Assembly: GCA_021810205.1 (NCBI GenBank) | Contig: JAJZJC010000017.1 | Coordinates: 1-44,577 of the forward strand | DNA length: 44,577 nucleotides | Source: Actinomycetes bacterium | GTDB lineage: Bacteria; Actinomycetota; Acidimicrobiia; Acidimicrobiales; RAAP-2 | Reading direction: 5' to 3' | Shown here: piece after piece, positions 7,327 through 15,683 of the stretch | Layout of the letters: each line of letters begins with the position of its first letter | Numbering within the stretch: position 1 is the stretch's first letter | Notes under the pieces: generated by a model | Told to the model about the DNA's origin: nothing | Seen by the model: only the letters and a program-made list of their open reading frames with translations | The model's database searches: none | Position numbers and translations under genes: made by a program

Positions 7327-8879
7327 CCCCCTCGTCGTCGCGCGCGCGGGCACGACGGCAGCGTTCACTGGTGATCAGCCTGGCGATCGTGATCGTCGTC
7401 GCAGTCGGCTCGCTCGCCGCGACGCTCGCGGCTCGGTGGACGCCTCGGCTCGGCCTCACACTGGCAGGTGGGCTCTCGGTCGTCTACAAGCCTGCGCACA
7501 AGGTCTCCCAGAACGACTTGAACCAGACCGTGAGCATCCTCACCAATCGGGTGAACGGTCTCGGGGTCTCGGGCGCCACGGTGGGCACCCAGGGGGGCAA
7601 CATTCTCGTACAGGTCCCCGGTATCAAGAACAGCCAGCAGGTCCTCAAGACCATCGGAGAGACCGCGCAGCTGTACTTCCGCCCCGCGCTCTGCGGCGCG
7701 CCGCCTTTCGCGGGCAAGGGCGCCAAGGGGGTCAAGCCCGCGACGGCACCGCTGCCGTCGTGCACACCCTCGACGGCGCTCACGGCCGCGAACCTCCGCG
7801 TGACGCCGACGTCTGGCACAACATTCACCGACAACCACGTCGCGCCGGACGCATCCCTCGCGGCCTACCCGAGCACCGCGCCGACAAAGGACACGAAGAC
7901 AAAGACCGTGCTCCTCCCGGCCATCAACGGCGCCGGCTCCTACAGCCGCTACCTGCTCGGCCCGGCGAAGCTGACGGGTCACGCCATTGCCCGAGCTCAG
8001 GCACAGCAGACACAGCTGGGCAAGTGGGTCGTCGCCTACACATTGACCAGCAAGGGGACACCGGCCTGGGAGAAGCTCGCGCAGGCGAGCTTCCATTCGA
8101 TCGTGGCGATCGAGCTCGACGGACAGGTGTACTCCGCGCCGATCATCCAGCCGTCGCAGAGCGCGTTCAGCTCCTTCCACGGCAAGGGCGAGATCTCGGG
8201 CAACCTCACTCAGACACAAGCGAAGAAGCTGGCGATCGCCATGCAGTACGGCTCGCTGCCCGTGCGCCTGGTCCAGCAGACGAGCGCGACCGTCTCCCCG
8301 AGCCTCGGGCACTCGGCGCTCGTGGCAGGGCTCATCGCTGGCATCGCGGGTCTCGTGCTCGTCCTCATCTACACGATCGTCTACTACCGACTGCTCGGAG
8401 TGGTGGTCGTGAGCGGGCTCGCCGCGACCGCTGCGCTCCTGTGGTCCATCATCTCCGCGCTCGGCCATACGTCGATTGCGCCGACCTTCGACCTGGCGGG
8501 TGTCACCGGGATCATCGTGTCCATCGGTATCACGGTGGACTCGTACATCGTCTACTTCGAACGGCTGAAAGACGAGACGCGCGCTGGACGTACCGTGCGC
8601 ACGAGCGTCGACCGGGGCTTCGCCAGCGCGTGGCGCACCGTCCTGGCGGCGGACACCGTCTCACTTGCTGCGGCCGTCGTGCTGTTCTTCGTGGCCGTCG
8701 GTGACGTGAAGGGCTTCGCCTTCTTCCTTGGGCTCTCCACCCTCATGGACATCGTCATGACCTATTTCTTCACGCGCCCGCTCGTCGTGCTCCTCGGACG
8801 CAACGACCGGCTGAGCGGCGCGCGGCGCATGGGCATCTCGCGTGGCCTGGCCGTACCCACGGAGGTCGAGGCGGCATGA
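7323..8879 (+). CDS. secD: Protein-export membrane protein SecD
   Basis: With SecF it uses the proton motive force to pull exported proteins out of the Sec channel on the periplasmic or outer face. The 518-residue protein has an N-terminal transmembrane helix, the LGLTLAGGLSVVY segment that corresponds to GLDLQGG, a large extracytoplasmic P1 domain (about 55-325), and a C-terminal RND-like bundle of helices starting near LVAGLIAGIAGLVLVLIYTI. It is somewhat shorter than many SecD proteins. The middle of P1 is rich in Thr, Ala and Lys with two Cys-containing stretches. It overlaps yajC upstream and secF downstream by 4 bp each. Confidence 0.95.
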   Translation: MTPSSSRARARRQRSLVISLAIVIVVAVGSLAATLAARWTPRLGLTLAGGLSVVYKPAHKVSQNDLNQTVSILTNRVNGLGVSGATVGTQGGNILVQVPGIKNSQQVLKTIGETAQLYFRPALCGAPPFAGKGAKGVKPATAPLPSCTPSTALTAANLRVTPTSGTTFTDNHVAPDASLAAYPSTAPTKDTKTKTVLLPAINGAGSYSRYLLGPAKLTGHAIARAQAQQTQLGKWVVAYTLTSKGTPAWEKLAQASFHSIVAIELDGQVYSAPIIQPSQSAFSSFHGKGEISGNLTQTQAKKLAIAMQYGSLPVRLVQQTSATVSPSLGHSALVAGLIAGIAGLVLVLIYTIVYYRLLGVVVVSGLAATAALLWSIISALGHTSIAPTFDLAGVTGIIVSIGITVDSYIVYFERLKDETRAGRTVRTSVDRGFASAWRTVLAADTVSLAAAVVLFFVAVGDVKGFAFFLGLSTLMDIVMTYFFTRPLVVLLGRNDRLSGARRMGISRGLAVPTEVEAA

Positions 8880-10402
8880 GCGGCGTCGACGGGCGACACG
8901 ACGGCGCGAACCTCGACGACGCGAACGTCGACGGCGCGAACCTCGACGACGCGAACGTCGACGGGGTGGCACTCGGTGGCTCGGAGGACGTCGAGCAGGC
9001 GGCCGGGTCCGACGCAGACGCCGTCTCGCAGGACGCGCTCGCCGAGGAGGAGGTCGAGCGTGCCGCGGCGCGTGCCCGGGCTCCGCGCGGCCCGAGGCAC
9101 GTCGGTCCCTTCCGGCGCCTGTACAGGGGGGAGACGTCCTTCGACTTCGTCGGTCGCCGCAAGATCTGGCTGGTCATCTCCTTGATCGTCATCCTGGCCG
9201 GCGTGGTCTCGCTGGGTGTGCGGGGCCTGAACCTCGGCATCACATTCAAGGGCGGCGAGGCCTGGACCGTGAAGGCACCGGGGGTCACCCAGGTGAAGGC
9301 AATGAACGCAGTGGAAGCCGCCGGTCTGAACCAGCCCACCGTCCAGCTCCTCGGGACCGGCAGCAACCAGCAGGTGCGTGTCACCGCCGACCTGAACACC
9401 CTGAGCACGTCGGCGCGCGGTCCCGAGCAGACCAGGGTCATCGACGCCCTCGCGAAGCTTGCGCACACCACAGCGAACAACGTCTCGGTCACAACGGTCG
9501 GTCCGACGTGGGGAGGGCAGGTCACCCAGAAGGCGGTGATCGCGCTCATCGTCTTCCTCGTGCTCGTTGCCGTGTACATCAGCATCCGGTTCGAGCCGAA
9601 GATGGCGATCGCTGCCTTCGTCGCGCTGCTCCACGACTTGCTCGTGACCGCCGGGGTCTACTCGCTCTTCGGCTTCCAGGTCACCCCTGACACCGTCATT
9701 GCGGTGCTCACCATCCTCGGTTACTCGCTCTACGACACGGTCGTCGTGTTCGACCGCGTACGAGACAACACCAAGGGGCTCGGTGCGAGCGGGCGGATGA
9801 CCTATTCGGAGATGGTCAACCTCTCGATGAACCAGACCCTCGCCCGCTCGATCAACACCTCTCTCGTCGCCATCCTGCCGGTCCTCTCCATCCTCCTGAT
9901 CGGTGCAGAGGTGCTCGGGGCGACGACGCTTCTCACCTACGGCCTGGCGCTGTTCGTCGGTCTCCTTTCCGGCGCCTACTCGTCGATCTTCATCGCCTCA
10001 CCGATCCTCGCCTGGCTGAAGGAGCGCGAGCCTCGCTACGCCGCGTTGCGCCAACGCATCGAAGCAAAGGGGGAGCGGCTGGGGTTGCTCACGCCGAGGG
10101 CGGCTGCGGCGCTCATGGGGGCGTCGGCGTCCGGCGCGCCGGCAGCCCGTGCGGCAGGGCGCCACGGCGGGGGAGGCAAGGCCACGCTCCGGCCCGGACA
10201 GGCTCGGCTCTCGCCGCGTGCCGCGGAGCCGGCACGCGCGGGGACGGCAACCCTCGCGGCTCCCCTGACCGAACCGCTGGCGCTCGACGGCGCCACTGGC
10301 ACCACTGCACACCGCCCGGCACCTGGCGCGGGGCGACCCGCAGGGGGTCGCCGACCTCCTCCGCGGGCTCGAAAAGGGAGCAAGGGCAAGCGTCGTCGCT
10401 GA
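8876..10402 (+). CDS. secF: Protein-export membrane protein SecF with long N- and C-terminal extensions
   Basis: Partner of SecD. The core (about residues 85-395) has the first helix after FDFVGRRKIWLVIS, the LGITFKGGEAW motif, and five further helices with the conserved RVRDN after DTVVVF. The 508-residue product is far longer than the typical 300-400. The first roughly 80 residues are acidic and start with four A(N)LxX/VxX five-residue units encoded by a 30-bp tandem duplication. The last roughly 110 residues are Ala/Pro/Arg-rich, ending in a strongly basic tail (KGSKGKRRR). Actinobacterial SecF proteins often have C-terminal extensions; the pentapeptide-like head is unusual. ATG 8876 overlaps the secD stop. 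Confidence 0.94.
   Translation: MSGVDGRHDGANLDDANVDGANLDDANVDGVALGGSEDVEQAAGSDADAVSQDALAEEEVERAAARARAPRGPRHVGPFRRLYRGETSFDFVGRRKIWLVISLIVILAGVVSLGVRGLNLGITFKGGEAWTVKAPGVTQVKAMNAVEAAGLNQPTVQLLGTGSNQQVRVTADLNTLSTSARGPEQTRVIDALAKLAHTTANNVSVTTVGPTWGGQVTQKAVIALIVFLVLVAVYISIRFEPKMAIAAFVALLHDLLVTAGVYSLFGFQVTPDTVIAVLTILGYSLYDTVVVFDRVRDNTKGLGASGRMTYSEMVNLSMNQTLARSINTSLVAILPVLSILLIGAEVLGATTLLTYGLALFVGLLSGAYSSIFIASPILAWLKEREPRYAALRQRIEAKGERLGLLTPRAAAALMGASASGAPAARAAGRHGGGGKATLRPGQARLSPRAAEPARAGTATLAAPLTEPLALDGATGTTAHRPAPGAGRPAGGRRPPPRARKGSKGKRRR
8901..8964 (+). repeat. 30-bp perfect tandem duplication in secF
   Basis: The unit at 8901-8930 is repeated exactly at 8931-8960, with the first bases of a third copy following. 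It encodes alternating ANLDD and ANVDG five-residue units. Confidence 0.9.
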
Positions 10403-10414
10403 GCCGACAGCGAG

Positions 10415-10420
10415 TAGCGT
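10415..10420 (+). promoter_or_regulatory. -10 hexamer TAGCGT of rel, leaderless arrangement
   Basis: TAGCGT ends 7 nt before the rel ATG at 10427. The GAAGGA touching the ATG is too close to serve as a normal ribosome binding site, which supports leaderless initiation. Confidence 0.6.
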
Positions 10421-10426
10421 GAAGGA

Positions 10427-12652
10427 ATGGTGACGCTCGCAGCGCTGCAGGGTGATGATGCGCCCGCCGAGCCCAGCCACCTCGAAGAGCTCTTGGACCC
10501 GGTGCTCCGAGCGTTCTGCGCCCGCCATCGGGGTGCGGACGTCGCTCCGATCGTCCGGGCGGCGCAGATGGCCGCTATCGCACACGCGGGCCAGTTCCGT
10601 CATTCCGGGGAGCCCTACGTCACGCATCCCGTCGCAGTCGCCGGCATCGTCGCCGAGCTCGGGATGGACGCGACGTCGCTCGCCGCGGCGCTACTCCATG
10701 ATGCGGTGGAGGACACGAACCTTGGGCTCGACGACATCGCCGAACAGCTCGGGGAGAAGGTGGCCGCGGTGGTCGACGGCGTCACCAAGCTGGACCGCCT
10801 CCAGTTCGACTCGAAGGAGGAGCAGCAGGCGGCCACCATCCGCAAGATGCTCGTTGCAATGGCGAGCGACTGGCGCGTGCTGCTGATCAAGCTCGCCGAT
10901 CGCCTGCACAACATGCGAACGCTCGCCGTCCTGCCCGAGTGGAAGCAACGCCGGGTGGCGTCTGAGACCTTCGACGTCTACGCACCGCTCGCGCACCGCC
11001 TCGGCATCCAGCAGGTGCGCTGGCAGCTCGAGGACCTCGCGTTCGCCACGCTGCACCCGCGCCGGTACGCCGAGATCGAACAGATGGTGGCCTCGCGGGC
11101 CCCCCAGCGCGAGGAGTACCTCGCGCGGGTGCTGGTCGCGGTCCGTGAACGGCTGAGCGCCGCCGGGATCGATGCCGAGGTCACTGGTCGCCCGAAGCAC
11201 CTGTGGAGCATCTACGAGAAGATGGTGGTGCGGGGCAAGGAGTTCGACGACATTCACGACCTCGTGGGCATGCGTGTGGTGGTCGTCTCCGAGAAGGACT
11301 GCTGGGCGGCGCTCGGCGCCATCCACGCGATCTGGCCGCCGGTTCAGGGTCGGTTCAAGGACTACATCAACACCCCGAAGTTCAACCTCTACCAGTCGCT
11401 GCACACCACGGTGATCGGCCTCGACGGCAAGCCCATCGAGGTGCAGGTTCGCACCCACGAGATGCACCGCCGGGCGGAGTACGGCATCGCCGCGCACTGG
11501 GGCTACAAAGAGCGCGAGGACTCCTCTTCGGAGATCGCCTGGATGCAGCGCATCGCAGACGTCGACCAGGAGACGACCGACCCGCTCGAGTTCCTCGAAG
11601 CGCTGAAGCTCGACCTCGAACAGGACGAGGTGTACGTGTTCACCCCCAAGGGGCGCGTGATCGCGCTCCCCGCGCGCTCGACCCCGGTGGACTTCGCGTA
11701 CGCGATCCACACCGAAGTGGGGCACCGCTGCATCGGGGCGCGGGTGAACGGCAGGCTCGTACCGCTCGACACCCGCCTGTCGTCCGCCGACACCGTCGAG
11801 ATCTTCACGTCGAAGTCCCAGACGGCCGGGCCGTCGCGAGACTGGTTGGAGATCGTCGCGTCCTCCAGGGCGCGCAACAAGATCCGCCAGTGGTTCAGCC
11901 GGGAGCGGCGGGAGGACGCGATCGAGACCGGGCGTGAGGAGCTGGCCAAGGCCCTGCGCCGGGAGGGCATGCCGTTGCACAAGGTGATGGCGTCCGATGC
12001 CCTCACCCAGGTGGCGAGTGCCATGAACCTGACGGACTCCGAAGCGCTCTTCGCCGCGATCGGCGAGCACCAGGTGTCGGCCCAATCGATCGTCCACCGA
12101 CTGGGACGTGAGCTGCGCATCGGCGAGCCCGAACAGCTCCCGACCACGGCGGCCCTCACCCAGAGCCGTTCGCGGCGGCAGCGCCCACCGGTCGCTGGCC
12201 TCTACGTCGAGGGGCTCGACGACGTGATGGTGCACCTCGCTCGTTGCTGCACGCCGGTTCCCGGTGACGAGATCCTGGGCTTCGTCACCCAGGGCCGTGG
12301 CGTCTCGGTGCACCGCACCGACTGCTCGAACGCCGCTGCGCTCTCCCAGCGCTCGCAGGAGCGCCTCATCGAGGTGGAGTGGGACCGCGGAGTCGAGGGT
12401 GTCTTCGTCGCGACCCTCGAGGTGCTCGCCTTCGACCGCGAACGGCTTCTCGCTGACGTTTCCCGTGTGGTGTCCGAGCACCGGCTGAACATCGTCGCGT
12501 CGCGGACTGCCACGACCGCGGATCGGGTGAGCAGGATGTCCTTCGAGGTGGAGCTCGCCGACCCGACGCATCTGCTGTCGGTCATCGCCTCCTTGAAGCA
12601 TCTCGACGGCGTGTTCGACGCCTACCGTCTACTGCCCGGCAAGAAGGCGTAG
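10427..12652 (+). CDS. rel: Bifunctional (p)ppGpp synthetase/hydrolase Rel
   Basis: Makes (p)ppGpp from GTP or GDP plus ATP on stalled ribosomes, and degrades it. Order of domains in 741 residues: HD hydrolase (about 45-200, with the HD pair H91-D92 in LLHDAVEDT), synthetase (about 240-360), TGS (about 405-465), a Cys-containing motif (HLARCCTPVPGDEILGF, near 605) and a C-terminal ACT domain. The synthetase carries RFKD near residue 310, the RXKD form found in bifunctional Rel enzymes rather than the EXDD of monofunctional RelA, followed by YQSLHT. Both active sites look intact. hisS begins 2 bp after the stop. Some actinobacteria have apt between secF and rel; it is absent here. Confidence 0.97.
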   Translation: MVTLAALQGDDAPAEPSHLEELLDPVLRAFCARHRGADVAPIVRAAQMAAIAHAGQFRHSGEPYVTHPVAVAGIVAELGMDATSLAAALLHDAVEDTNLGLDDIAEQLGEKVAAVVDGVTKLDRLQFDSKEEQQAATIRKMLVAMASDWRVLLIKLADRLHNMRTLAVLPEWKQRRVASETFDVYAPLAHRLGIQQVRWQLEDLAFATLHPRRYAEIEQMVASRAPQREEYLARVLVAVRERLSAAGIDAEVTGRPKHLWSIYEKMVVRGKEFDDIHDLVGMRVVVVSEKDCWAALGAIHAIWPPVQGRFKDYINTPKFNLYQSLHTTVIGLDGKPIEVQVRTHEMHRRAEYGIAAHWGYKEREDSSSEIAWMQRIADVDQETTDPLEFLEALKLDLEQDEVYVFTPKGRVIALPARSTPVDFAYAIHTEVGHRCIGARVNGRLVPLDTRLSSADTVEIFTSKSQTAGPSRDWLEIVASSRARNKIRQWFSRERREDAIETGREELAKALRREGMPLHKVMASDALTQVASAMNLTDSEALFAAIGEHQVSAQSIVHRLGRELRIGEPEQLPTTAALTQSRSRRQRPPVAGLYVEGLDDVMVHLARCCTPVPGDEILGFVTQGRGVSVHRTDCSNAAALSQRSQERLIEVEWDRGVEGVFVATLEVLAFDRERLLADVSRVVSEHRLNIVASRTATTADRVSRMSFEVELADPTHLLSVIASLKHLDGVFDAYRLLPGKKA

Positions 12653-12654
12653 CA

Positions 12655-13947
12655 GTGGCGCAGTCGACAGACGACCAGCAGGCGCTGCGCGCCCCAACCG
12701 GGACGCACGACATCTTGTGGCCCGACTCGTGGCGCTTCGAGGCCGTCGCGGATCGCTTCCGTGCGCTCGTCGAGTCGGCGGGCTACGGCCTCGTCCAGAG
12801 CCCGGTGTTCGAGTACACGGCCGTGTTCCGCAAGGGCATCGGCGAGGACAACGACGTCGTCGGCCGCGAGATGTACGAGTTCGTCGACCGCGACGGCAAG
12901 ATGCTGGCGCTGCGCCCAGAGGGCACTGCCTCGGTCGTGCGCGCCTATGTCCAGCACCGTCCACCGCTGCCGTGGAAGGCGTGGTACCTCGCGCCACTGT
13001 TGCGTCACGAGCGCCCACAGGCCGCCCGCTACCGCCAGCACCACCAGGTGGGGATCGAGGCGCTCGGGGTGGCCGATGCCGATCTGGACGTGGAGGTGAT
13101 CTGGCTCGCGAACACCTTCTTTTCGACCCTGGGGCTGCGCGACTATTCGCTCCGGCTGGGTTCGATGGGCGACGCGGCCTGCCGCCCGGACTACATCGCG
13201 CTGCTCCTTACCTACCTGGACGCGCGTCGTGACGAGCTGTGCCCAGACCACCAGGCGCGCTTGGCGACCAATCCGATGCGGGTGCTCGACTGCAAGCGTC
13301 CCGAGTGCCGGGCGGCGACCGAGGGCGTGCCGCGGCTCTTCGACCACCTCTGCAAGCCTTGTCGCGCGCACTTTGCTCGGGTGCAAGAGGGTATCGGCGC
13401 GCTGGGGATCGCAGCGACCCTCGACCACCGGCTGGTTCGCGGCTTCGACTACTACACGCGCACGACGTTCGAGTTCGCCTCCGGCGCGATCGACGCGGCG
13501 CAGAATGCCCTCGGTGGTGGCGGCCGATACGACGGGCTCGTCGAGATCCTCGGAGGAGACCCGACGCCGGGCGTCGGCTTCGGCATCGGAGTCGAACGCG
13601 TCCTCATCGCCTGCGAAGCAGAGTCCGCACTGCCCACGGCGCCGCCGGCGCTCGACGCCTTCGTCGTCGACGTGGCAGGCGGTGACGCGGCACGCGACCT
13701 CACCGCGGCCCTCCGGCTGGCGGGACTGCGCGCAGATCGCGCGTTCGACGCACGTTCTATGAAGGCACAGATGAAGCTTGCAGACCGTTCGGGTGCAGCC
13801 GTCGCCCTGATCGTCGGTCCGAAAGAGATCGCGCAGGGAACGGTCCTCGTTCGCCCGCTTCGAGCGGAGGCGACGCAGCGCGCCGTCGCGCGCGAGAACG
13901 TGGTGGCGACCCTTCTCGCCGCCCGTGTCGGGGAGGCGGACGCGTGA
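12655..13947 (+). CDS. hisS: Histidyl-tRNA synthetase
   Basis: Class II synthetase charging tRNA-His, 430 residues. It begins with the family opening APTGTHDILWPDS, has motif 2 in APLLRHERPQAARYRQHHQ, the histidine-specific motif LVRGFDYYTRTTFEF, the GGGGRYDGL glycine-rich loop, and motif 3 around GVGFGIGVERVL. A C-terminal anticodon-binding domain starts near residue 340. The GTG start is 2 bp after the rel stop, and the end overlaps aspS as GTGA, so rel-hisS-aspS are co-transcribed. Confidence 0.96.
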   Translation: MAQSTDDQQALRAPTGTHDILWPDSWRFEAVADRFRALVESAGYGLVQSPVFEYTAVFRKGIGEDNDVVGREMYEFVDRDGKMLALRPEGTASVVRAYVQHRPPLPWKAWYLAPLLRHERPQAARYRQHHQVGIEALGVADADLDVEVIWLANTFFSTLGLRDYSLRLGSMGDAACRPDYIALLLTYLDARRDELCPDHQARLATNPMRVLDCKRPECRAATEGVPRLFDHLCKPCRAHFARVQEGIGALGIAATLDHRLVRGFDYYTRTTFEFASGAIDAAQNALGGGGRYDGLVEILGGDPTPGVGFGIGVERVLIACEAESALPTAPPALDAFVVDVAGGDAARDLTAALRLAGLRADRAFDARSMKAQMKLADRSGAAVALIVGPKEIAQGTVLVRPLRAEATQRAVARENVVATLLAARVGEADA

Positions 13948-15683
13948 GCGGCGCCACGTCGATGCGCACCGGGCGCTGCGGCGAGCTGACCCTCGACGAT
14001 GTGGGCTCGCACGTGCGGCTCTGCGGCTGGGTTGCCCGGCGCCGCGAGCACGGAGAGCATCTCGCGTTCGTCGATCTTCGTGACTCGACTGGCGTCATCC
14101 AGTGCGTGGTCGAGGGCTCGGTCGAGCTACGCAGCGAGTACGTGATCGCGGTCTCGGGTGTGGTGCGACGCCGTCCCGAGGGGATGGAGAACCCTGCGCT
14201 CACGACCGGAGCCGTCGAGATCGGTGACTGCACGGTCGAGGTGCTCGCGACCGCCGAGCCGCCGCCCTTCCTCGTCGACGACCGCGCCGAGGTCGACGAG
14301 GCCGTGCGGCTTCGCCACCGCTACGTGGACCTGCGCCGGCCGCGGATGCAACGGAACCTTCGCCTGCGCGCCGCGGTGGTGCGAGCGATCCGCGCCGCCA
14401 TGGACGCCCAGGGATTCTGCGAGGTGGAGACGCCGCTTCTGTGGGCGCCGACGCCCGAGGGCGCTCGCGAGTTCGCGGTGCCGAGCCGCCTGCACCGCGG
14501 CGACTTCTACGTGCTGCCCCAGAGCCCACAGATCGCCAAGCAGCTGCTCATGGTCGGGGGATTCGATCGCTACTACCAGATCGCCAAGTGCCTGCGTGAC
14601 GAGGACCTGCGTGCCGACCGGCAGTTCGAGTTCACGCAGCTCGACATGGAGGCGTCCTTCGTCACCCAAGAAGACGTCTTGGGATTCGTCTCCGAGGCCG
14701 TGCTGGACGCGGCGCAGGCGGTGACCGGCGAGCGGCCGCCGCCCATCGAGCGCATGACGTGGGAAGAGGCGCTCGACCGCTTCGGGACCGACAAGCCCGA
14801 TCTGCGCATCGCGGCAGAGCTCGTCGACCTTGGGGAGGTCTTCGCCGGCACCGAGGTCCGGGCGTTCGGTGGACCCTGCGTGAAGGCCCTGCGCGTGACC
14901 GGCGGGGGCACCATGAGCCGCTCGCGGCTCGACACGTTGGTCGAGCGGGCAAAGGCGCTCGGGGCCAAGGGCCTCGCGTGGTTCCGGGTGGTCGACGCCG
15001 ACGGGGCGAGCGCGCTGGAGTCGCCGCTCACGCGTGCGATGTCCGAGGGCGAGCGAGAGGGGCTGCTCGCGAAGACCGGGGCAGTGCCAGGGGACCTCGT
15101 GCTCGCCGTGTCCGACGAGCACCGCAGCGCGTGCACGGTCCTCGGGCAGCTGCGTATCGAGGTGCTGGGCCGCCCGGTGGGCGAGGGCCCGCACCGCTAC
15201 GTGTGGGTCGTAGAGTTCCCGATGTTCGAGTCGATCGGCGCCGACGGCCATCCCGTTGCCGCGCACCACCCGTTCACCATGCCGCACCCCGAGGACCTCG
15301 ACCGCATGGCGACCGACCCGCTGTCGGTGCGCTCGCAGGCCTACGACCTCGTGCTGAACGGCTGGGAGCTCGGCTCGGGCAGTGTGCGGATCCACCGTGC
15401 CGACATCCAGGCGCGGGTGTTCGCCGCGCTCGGGATCTCCGACGAAGAGGCAGAGTCCCGCTTCGGCTTCCTCATGGGCGCCTTCCGCTACGGGGCGCCC
15501 CCGCACGCAGGCTTCGCCTTCGGCGTCGACCGGCTCGTCGCCATCTTCGCCGGGGAAGAGAGCATCCGAGAAGTGATCGCGTTCCCGAAGACCCAGTCGG
15601 GAGCCGATCCGCTCACCGGGGCGCCCAAGCCCCTCAGCGCATCCTCCCTCGCCGAGCTGGGGCTCCGGATCGCTGCGCGATGA
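13944..15683 (+). CDS. aspS: Aspartyl-tRNA synthetase, probably non-discriminating (Asp/Asn)
   Basis: Class II synthetase of bacterial type, 579 residues: an N-terminal OB-fold anticodon-binding domain (about 10-110), the catalytic core with a bacterial GAD insertion (about 300-420), and motif 3 in GFAFGVDRLVAIFAG. Two positions linked to tRNA discrimination read as in non-discriminating enzymes: H36 in RRREHG (Leu in E. coli) and G80 in RPEGMENP (Lys in E. coli). This suggests it also aspartylates tRNA-Asn for later amidation by GatCAB. That is inference from aligned motifs recalled from memory. Start overlaps hisS; stop overlaps rarA. Confidence 0.95.
   Translation: MSGATSMRTGRCGELTLDDVGSHVRLCGWVARRREHGEHLAFVDLRDSTGVIQCVVEGSVELRSEYVIAVSGVVRRRPEGMENPALTTGAVEIGDCTVEVLATAEPPPFLVDDRAEVDEAVRLRHRYVDLRRPRMQRNLRLRAAVVRAIRAAMDAQGFCEVETPLLWAPTPEGAREFAVPSRLHRGDFYVLPQSPQIAKQLLMVGGFDRYYQIAKCLRDEDLRADRQFEFTQLDMEASFVTQEDVLGFVSEAVLDAAQAVTGERPPPIERMTWEEALDRFGTDKPDLRIAAELVDLGEVFAGTEVRAFGGPCVKALRVTGGGTMSRSRLDTLVERAKALGAKGLAWFRVVDADGASALESPLTRAMSEGEREGLLAKTGAVPGDLVLAVSDEHRSACTVLGQLRIEVLGRPVGEGPHRYVWVVEFPMFESIGADGHPVAAHHPFTMPHPEDLDRMATDPLSVRSQAYDLVLNGWELGSGSVRIHRADIQARVFAALGISDEEAESRFGFLMGAFRYGAPPHAGFAFGVDRLVAIFAGEESIREVIAFPKTQSGADPLTGAPKPLSASSLAELGLRIAAR

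Noticed and set aside
8901-8964. Separate pentapeptide-repeat protein gene at the start of secF
   Set aside because: The repeat is in frame with secF, directly after an ATG that overlaps the secD stop, with no separate start or stop.
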